Source: an uncultured Aquimarina sp.
GTDB lineage: Bacteria; Bacteroidota; Bacteroidia; Flavobacteriales; Flavobacteriaceae
Direction of reading: 5' to 3'
Length of the DNA stretch: 38,926 bases
Assembly: GCA_947498765.1 (NCBI GenBank)
Contig: CANMLG010000037.1
Coordinates: 1 to 38,926, forward strand
Shown: positions 36,688 to 38,926 of the stretch, one piece after another
Layout of the letters: each line of letters starts with the position of its first letter
How positions within the stretch are numbered: the stretch's first letter is position 1
Made by a program: the position numbers and the translations under genes
The notes under the pieces: model-generated
What the model was told of the DNA's origin: nothing
The model's database searches: none
Seen by the model: only the letters and a program-made list of their open reading frames with translations

Positions 36688-37692
36688 ATGAATATATACA
36701 AACAAATAGAAGCAGAAATTAAAGCGGCTTCAAATATTGTAATCACATCACATAAATCACCCGACGGAGATTCCATAGGAAGTACATTAGGGCTGTTATA
36801 TTTTATAGAAAAATTAGGGAAAACAGCAACTGTTTGCCATCCCGATCCAGCACCTGGTTTTTTGTATTGGTTGGATACATCATCTTTTCTTTTAATGACA
36901 GATCAGCCAGATGAGGTAGCTGCCGCTTTTACATCAGCAGATTTGGTATTTTGTTTGGATTATAATGCTACCAATCGCATAGGACCAGATATGCAAGCTT
37001 TACTCGAAGCAGTAACATGTAAAACAATAATGATTGACCATCATTTGAATCCAGAAGAATTTCCAACTTTAATAGTGTCTGAAACAACGGCTTCATCAAC
37101 TTCGGAATTGATTGTTGAGTTAATTGAACAGTCAGATAATGGAGCCTTACTCGATGAAAGAATTGGAACACCATTATACCTTGGTATATTAACTGATACG
37201 GGTAGTTTCAGATTTCCTTCAACAAAGCCACGCACCCACGAGGTATTGGCAAAATTGTTACGTGCCGGGGTAACTCATCATTTAGTACATGAAGTACTAA
37301 GCGATAACAACACTGCAAGCCGCTTACGTTTACAAGGTTATGCCATGTCCGAAAAGCTTGAAATTATGGAGAACTATATGGTATCGATTATTTCATTATC
37401 GAAAGAAGAATTAGCAAAATACAATTACCAAAAAGGAGATACAGATGGTTTGGCAAACCAAGCATTATCAATTAAAGGAATGAAGGCAGCAATTGTTTTT
37501 ACAGAAAGAGACGGCATTATGAAAATATCTTTCCGCTCAAAAGGAGATGAGAATCCAGTAAATATATTAGCAGCAGAACATTTTAATGGAGGAGGGCATG
37601 CAAACGCTTCGGGCGGTATGAGTGAATTGACAGTAATAGAAACCTTAGCAAAGATTAAGAATTTAGTACCTAAGTATTTTTCTATTCAATAA
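36688..37692 (+). CDS. nrnA: DHH/DHHA1 phosphoesterase, NrnA-like (oligoribonuclease/pAp phosphatase)
   Basis: The protein has 334 residues, the usual size for NrnA. It should be a Mn-dependent phosphoesterase that degrades very short RNA oligomers and possibly pAp. Visible motifs are ITSHKSPDGDSIGS (the NrnA form of the first metal site, usually HxxPDxDxxGS), FCLDYNATNRIG, the DHH signature MIDHHLNP, GILTDTGSFRFPST, and the DHHA1 glycine loop FNGGGHANASGG near the C terminus. The active site looks complete. The start at 36688 puts the first strand of the fold at the right distance. It follows the RapA-like gene by 80 bp on the same strand with no terminator visible, so the two may be cotranscribed. 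Both act on RNA or transcription, but a joint role is speculative. Confidence 0.9.
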   Translation: MNIYKQIEAEIKAASNIVITSHKSPDGDSIGSTLGLLYFIEKLGKTATVCHPDPAPGFLYWLDTSSFLLMTDQPDEVAAAFTSADLVFCLDYNATNRIGPDMQALLEAVTCKTIMIDHHLNPEEFPTLIVSETTASSTSELIVELIEQSDNGALLDERIGTPLYLGILTDTGSFRFPSTKPRTHEVLAKLLRAGVTHHLVHEVLSDNNTASRLRLQGYAMSEKLEIMENYMVSIISLSKEELAKYNYQKGDTDGLANQALSIKGMKAAIVFTERDGIMKISFRSKGDENPVNILAAEHFNGGGHANASGGMSELTVIETLAKIKNLVPKYFSIQ

Positions 37693-38054
37693 TATGAGGC
37701 GCATTTGCAATTTGTTATTATTGAAAACAGAACTAACTGTTATTTTCATTGTAGGCACTGAAAAAATTACCATGCTATCTGGTTTTACTATTTTGGCATG
37801 TTTGATTGGCACGATCGCAAATTAGCGATCGGGGTTGAAACCTTTGAAAAAAGCAATCTATTCATTTTACTATTTTATAAAGCTTTATTAAAAGTAATAT
37901 CGAAGTGAAAATTAATAATTTTATTCTAGGTAGTTGTATTACTGTTATGTGTTTAAAAAGCAGTAATTAAAGAGATCTAAATTTAATTTGTAAATATCAA
38001 AAATGATTAAATCAAATAGTATATTAGATATAAATAATCTAACTCAAATTTTAA
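37693..38054. other. 362-bp intergenic region after nrnA
   Basis: I see no gene here. One short GC-richer hairpin occurs at 37812-37831 in otherwise AT-rich sequence. No exact TAnnTTTG element is present, so the promoter of the downstream lipoprotein is not located. A 17-codon frame ending within the hairpin (37771-37824) has no start signal or homology that I recognise. Confidence 0.6.
37812..37831. terminator. Short hairpin, possible weak terminator of nrnA
   Basis: CGATCGC (37812-37818) and GCGATCG (37825-37831) form a 7-bp stem with a 6-nt loop AAATTA. No U run follows, and it is 120 bp past the nrnA stop, so it may be a structural element or regulator site rather than a terminator. Confidence 0.3.
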
Positions 38055-38576
38055 ATGAAAAAACTTATTTATTTATCACTATTGCTTTTATTATCATGTG
38101 ATGTTGATTCTGGTGAAACTCCTAGTGTTGTTAATTTTAATGAAGCTAATATTGAAGAAAGTTTTCTATTAAATGAAGAATGGATTGTTACATCTATTTT
38201 ATCTAACAAAGCAATAGATTATAATAGGAATGGAATGAAAAGTGTTAAAATTCGTGAACAATTATCGAATTGTTTTTTAGATGATATTTTAATTTTTGAA
38301 AAAGGCCTAGATAATTCAAATAAGTTAATATTAAAAAAAGGAGAAAATATTTGTATGCCTAACACTAATGAAAATTACACATACTCCTTAGATAGTGTAA
38401 ATAAAAAACTTAGTGTTGATGTATTAATAAGCGATTTAGAAACTTCTCTTGTATTAAATAAAATAAAATTTTTTAATTCTAATTTTGAAGATAAAGGGAA
38501 AAAAATTACAGGAGAAATTACATTTATTTTTGAAGGAGAAGAAATTGGTGCCTTATATAGTTTAGATTCAAAATAA
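38055..38576 (+). CDS. Small lipoprotein of unknown function
   Basis: The protein has 173 residues. It has a typical lipoprotein signal: MKKLIYLSLLLLLSC, with the lipobox Cys at residue 15 and an acidic stretch just after it (CDVDSGE). In Bacteroidota, acidic residues close to the lipid-bearing Cys can direct lipoproteins to the outer face of the outer membrane, but the match here is loose. The mature part has alternating short strands (EEWIVTSILSNKAIDYN, DDILIFEK, NYTYSLD, KLSVDVLI, ITGEITFIFEGEEIG). This suggests a lipocalin-like beta-barrel of the kind common among small Bacteroidota lipoproteins; I infer this from pattern only. The stop codon touches an intrinsic terminator. No partner gene is evident. 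Confidence 0.8.
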   Translation: MKKLIYLSLLLLLSCDVDSGETPSVVNFNEANIEESFLLNEEWIVTSILSNKAIDYNRNGMKSVKIREQLSNCFLDDILIFEKGLDNSNKLILKKGENICMPNTNENYTYSLDSVNKKLSVDVLISDLETSLVLNKIKFFNSNFEDKGKKITGEITFIFEGEEIGALYSLDSK

Positions 38577-38605
38577 AGTAGATAGTTTTTAGCTATCTAC
38601 TTTTT
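38575..38605 (+). terminator. Intrinsic terminator of the lipoprotein gene
   Basis: AAAGTAGATAG (38575-38585) pairs with CTATCTACTTT (38593-38603), and the stem runs into a T tract (38601-38605). It starts within the stop codon of the lipoprotein gene. The A-rich 5' arm may let it work on the other strand too. Confidence 0.85.
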
Positions 38606-38619
38606 GTAAATATTATAAT

Positions 38620-38895
38620 TTAAAAATAACACGCAGTTATGTATTTATAACAAGGCAATCCTGTAGGAAATAAATCTATATCTGTTGATTTTTCATTATT
38701 CGGAAAGGTTGATAAATTATTACTTCTTACTAAAAAAGGAGCAAAAATATCATGTTGAATAGGTAAATCTTCAGGTATAGGAATAATACAATTATCTGAA
38801 ATTTTCACCCTTTTTGATGGGCCTATTTCACCTTTAAAAAATACTGCAGGGTAGTATCCTACCAAATGTGTAAAGTTTAAAATATCGGGGGTCAT
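38620..38895 (-). CDS. Uncertain minus-strand reading frame
   Basis: This frame of 91 codons is open, and no stop is met between the ATG at 38895 and the window edge, so it could be the 3' end of a longer gene. The product has a mixed composition that looks protein-like (GYYPAVFFKGEIGPSKRVKI, CIIPIPEDLPIQHDIFAPFL), but I recognise no family. Against it, the ATG lies in the centre of a perfect palindrome that looks like a terminator (38879-38910), so a start exactly there is doubtful. It converges on the lipoprotein gene, 43 bp apart. It could be a real hypothetical gene, a decayed one, or a chance frame. Confidence 0.35.
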   Translation of the reverse strand: MTPDILNFTHLVGYYPAVFFKGEIGPSKRVKISDNCIIPIPEDLPIQHDIFAPFLVRSNNLSTFPNNEKSTDIDLFPTGLPCYKYITACYF

Positions 38896-38913
38896 GACCC
38901 CCGATATTTTTTT
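38879..38913 (+). terminator. Perfect 32-bp palindrome followed by a T run
   Basis: Bases 38879-38894 and 38895-38910 are exact reverse complements with no spacer. The GC core is GGGGGTCATGACCCCC. A run of seven T residues (38907-38913) follows on the plus strand, as in an intrinsic terminator. It could also be a regulator site for the gene beyond the edge. Confidence 0.7.
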
Positions 38914-38926
38914 ATTAATTTTAAAT

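Noticed and set aside
1..38926. Insertion sequences, prophage genes, tRNA or rRNA genes
   Set aside because: I saw no transposase, integrase, phage structural gene, tRNA cloverleaf or rRNA sequence in the window.

Overview
The window looks like part of a Flavobacteriaceae (Bacteroidota) chromosome, probably marine. It is strongly AT-rich. Its secreted proteins carry both kinds of type IX secretion (T9SS) C-terminal signal, PorP/SprF-family proteins sit beside giant SprB-like surface proteins, several upstream regions carry the Bacteroidota -7 element TAnnTTTG, and Shine-Dalgarno sequences are largely absent.

Region 1 (1-27621) is a surface-adhesin locus. It opens with the 3' part of a gene for a hexad/heptad-repeat, mixed-charge helical protein. 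Two tandem modules follow, each a giant secreted protein with a type B T9SS C-terminal domain directly upstream of its own PorP/SprF-like gene: adhesin A (5575 aa) plus SprF-A, and adhesin B (2480 aa) plus SprF-B. The giants are colinear paralogues. A differs by about 2,800 extra residues, most of which is two successive copies of a block of about 1,300 residues, and by about 240 residues of Gly-Gly-x-x-Thr pentapeptides placed inside the secretion-signal domain. The two SprF proteins are about 95% identical once the signal peptides are removed. A 652-bp gap with three strong inverted repeats separates the modules.

Region 2 (27673-29677, minus strand) is housekeeping RNA modification: rlmF and dusB. 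Region 3 (29817-31815, plus) is a small regulatory operon with two YCII/DGPF-like proteins and an ECF sigma factor of the ECF42 type with a C-terminal TPR-like extension. Region 4 (31932-33470) is a secreted GH16 agarase/porphyranase-like enzyme with a fascin-like beta-trefoil and a type A T9SS tail, ending at a strong terminator. Region 5 (33758-37692) holds a RapA-type SNF2 ATPase, unexpected in this phylum, followed by an NrnA-like DHH phosphoesterase. Region 6 (37693-38926) holds a small lipoprotein gene with an intrinsic terminator, an uncertain minus-strand reading frame, and a perfect 32-bp palindrome at the edge.

My working picture is that the T9SS, whose core genes are not in this window, exports the two giants with the help of their adjacent SprF proteins, and exports the GH16 enzyme through the ordinary type A route. 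The secretion parts (type B domain and SprF) are nearly frozen between the two modules, while the exposed repeats grow, shrink and duplicate. The most notable structures are the pentapeptide insertion in the type B domain, the 1,300-residue internal duplication in adhesin A, and the contrast in conservation between secretion parts and exposed parts.
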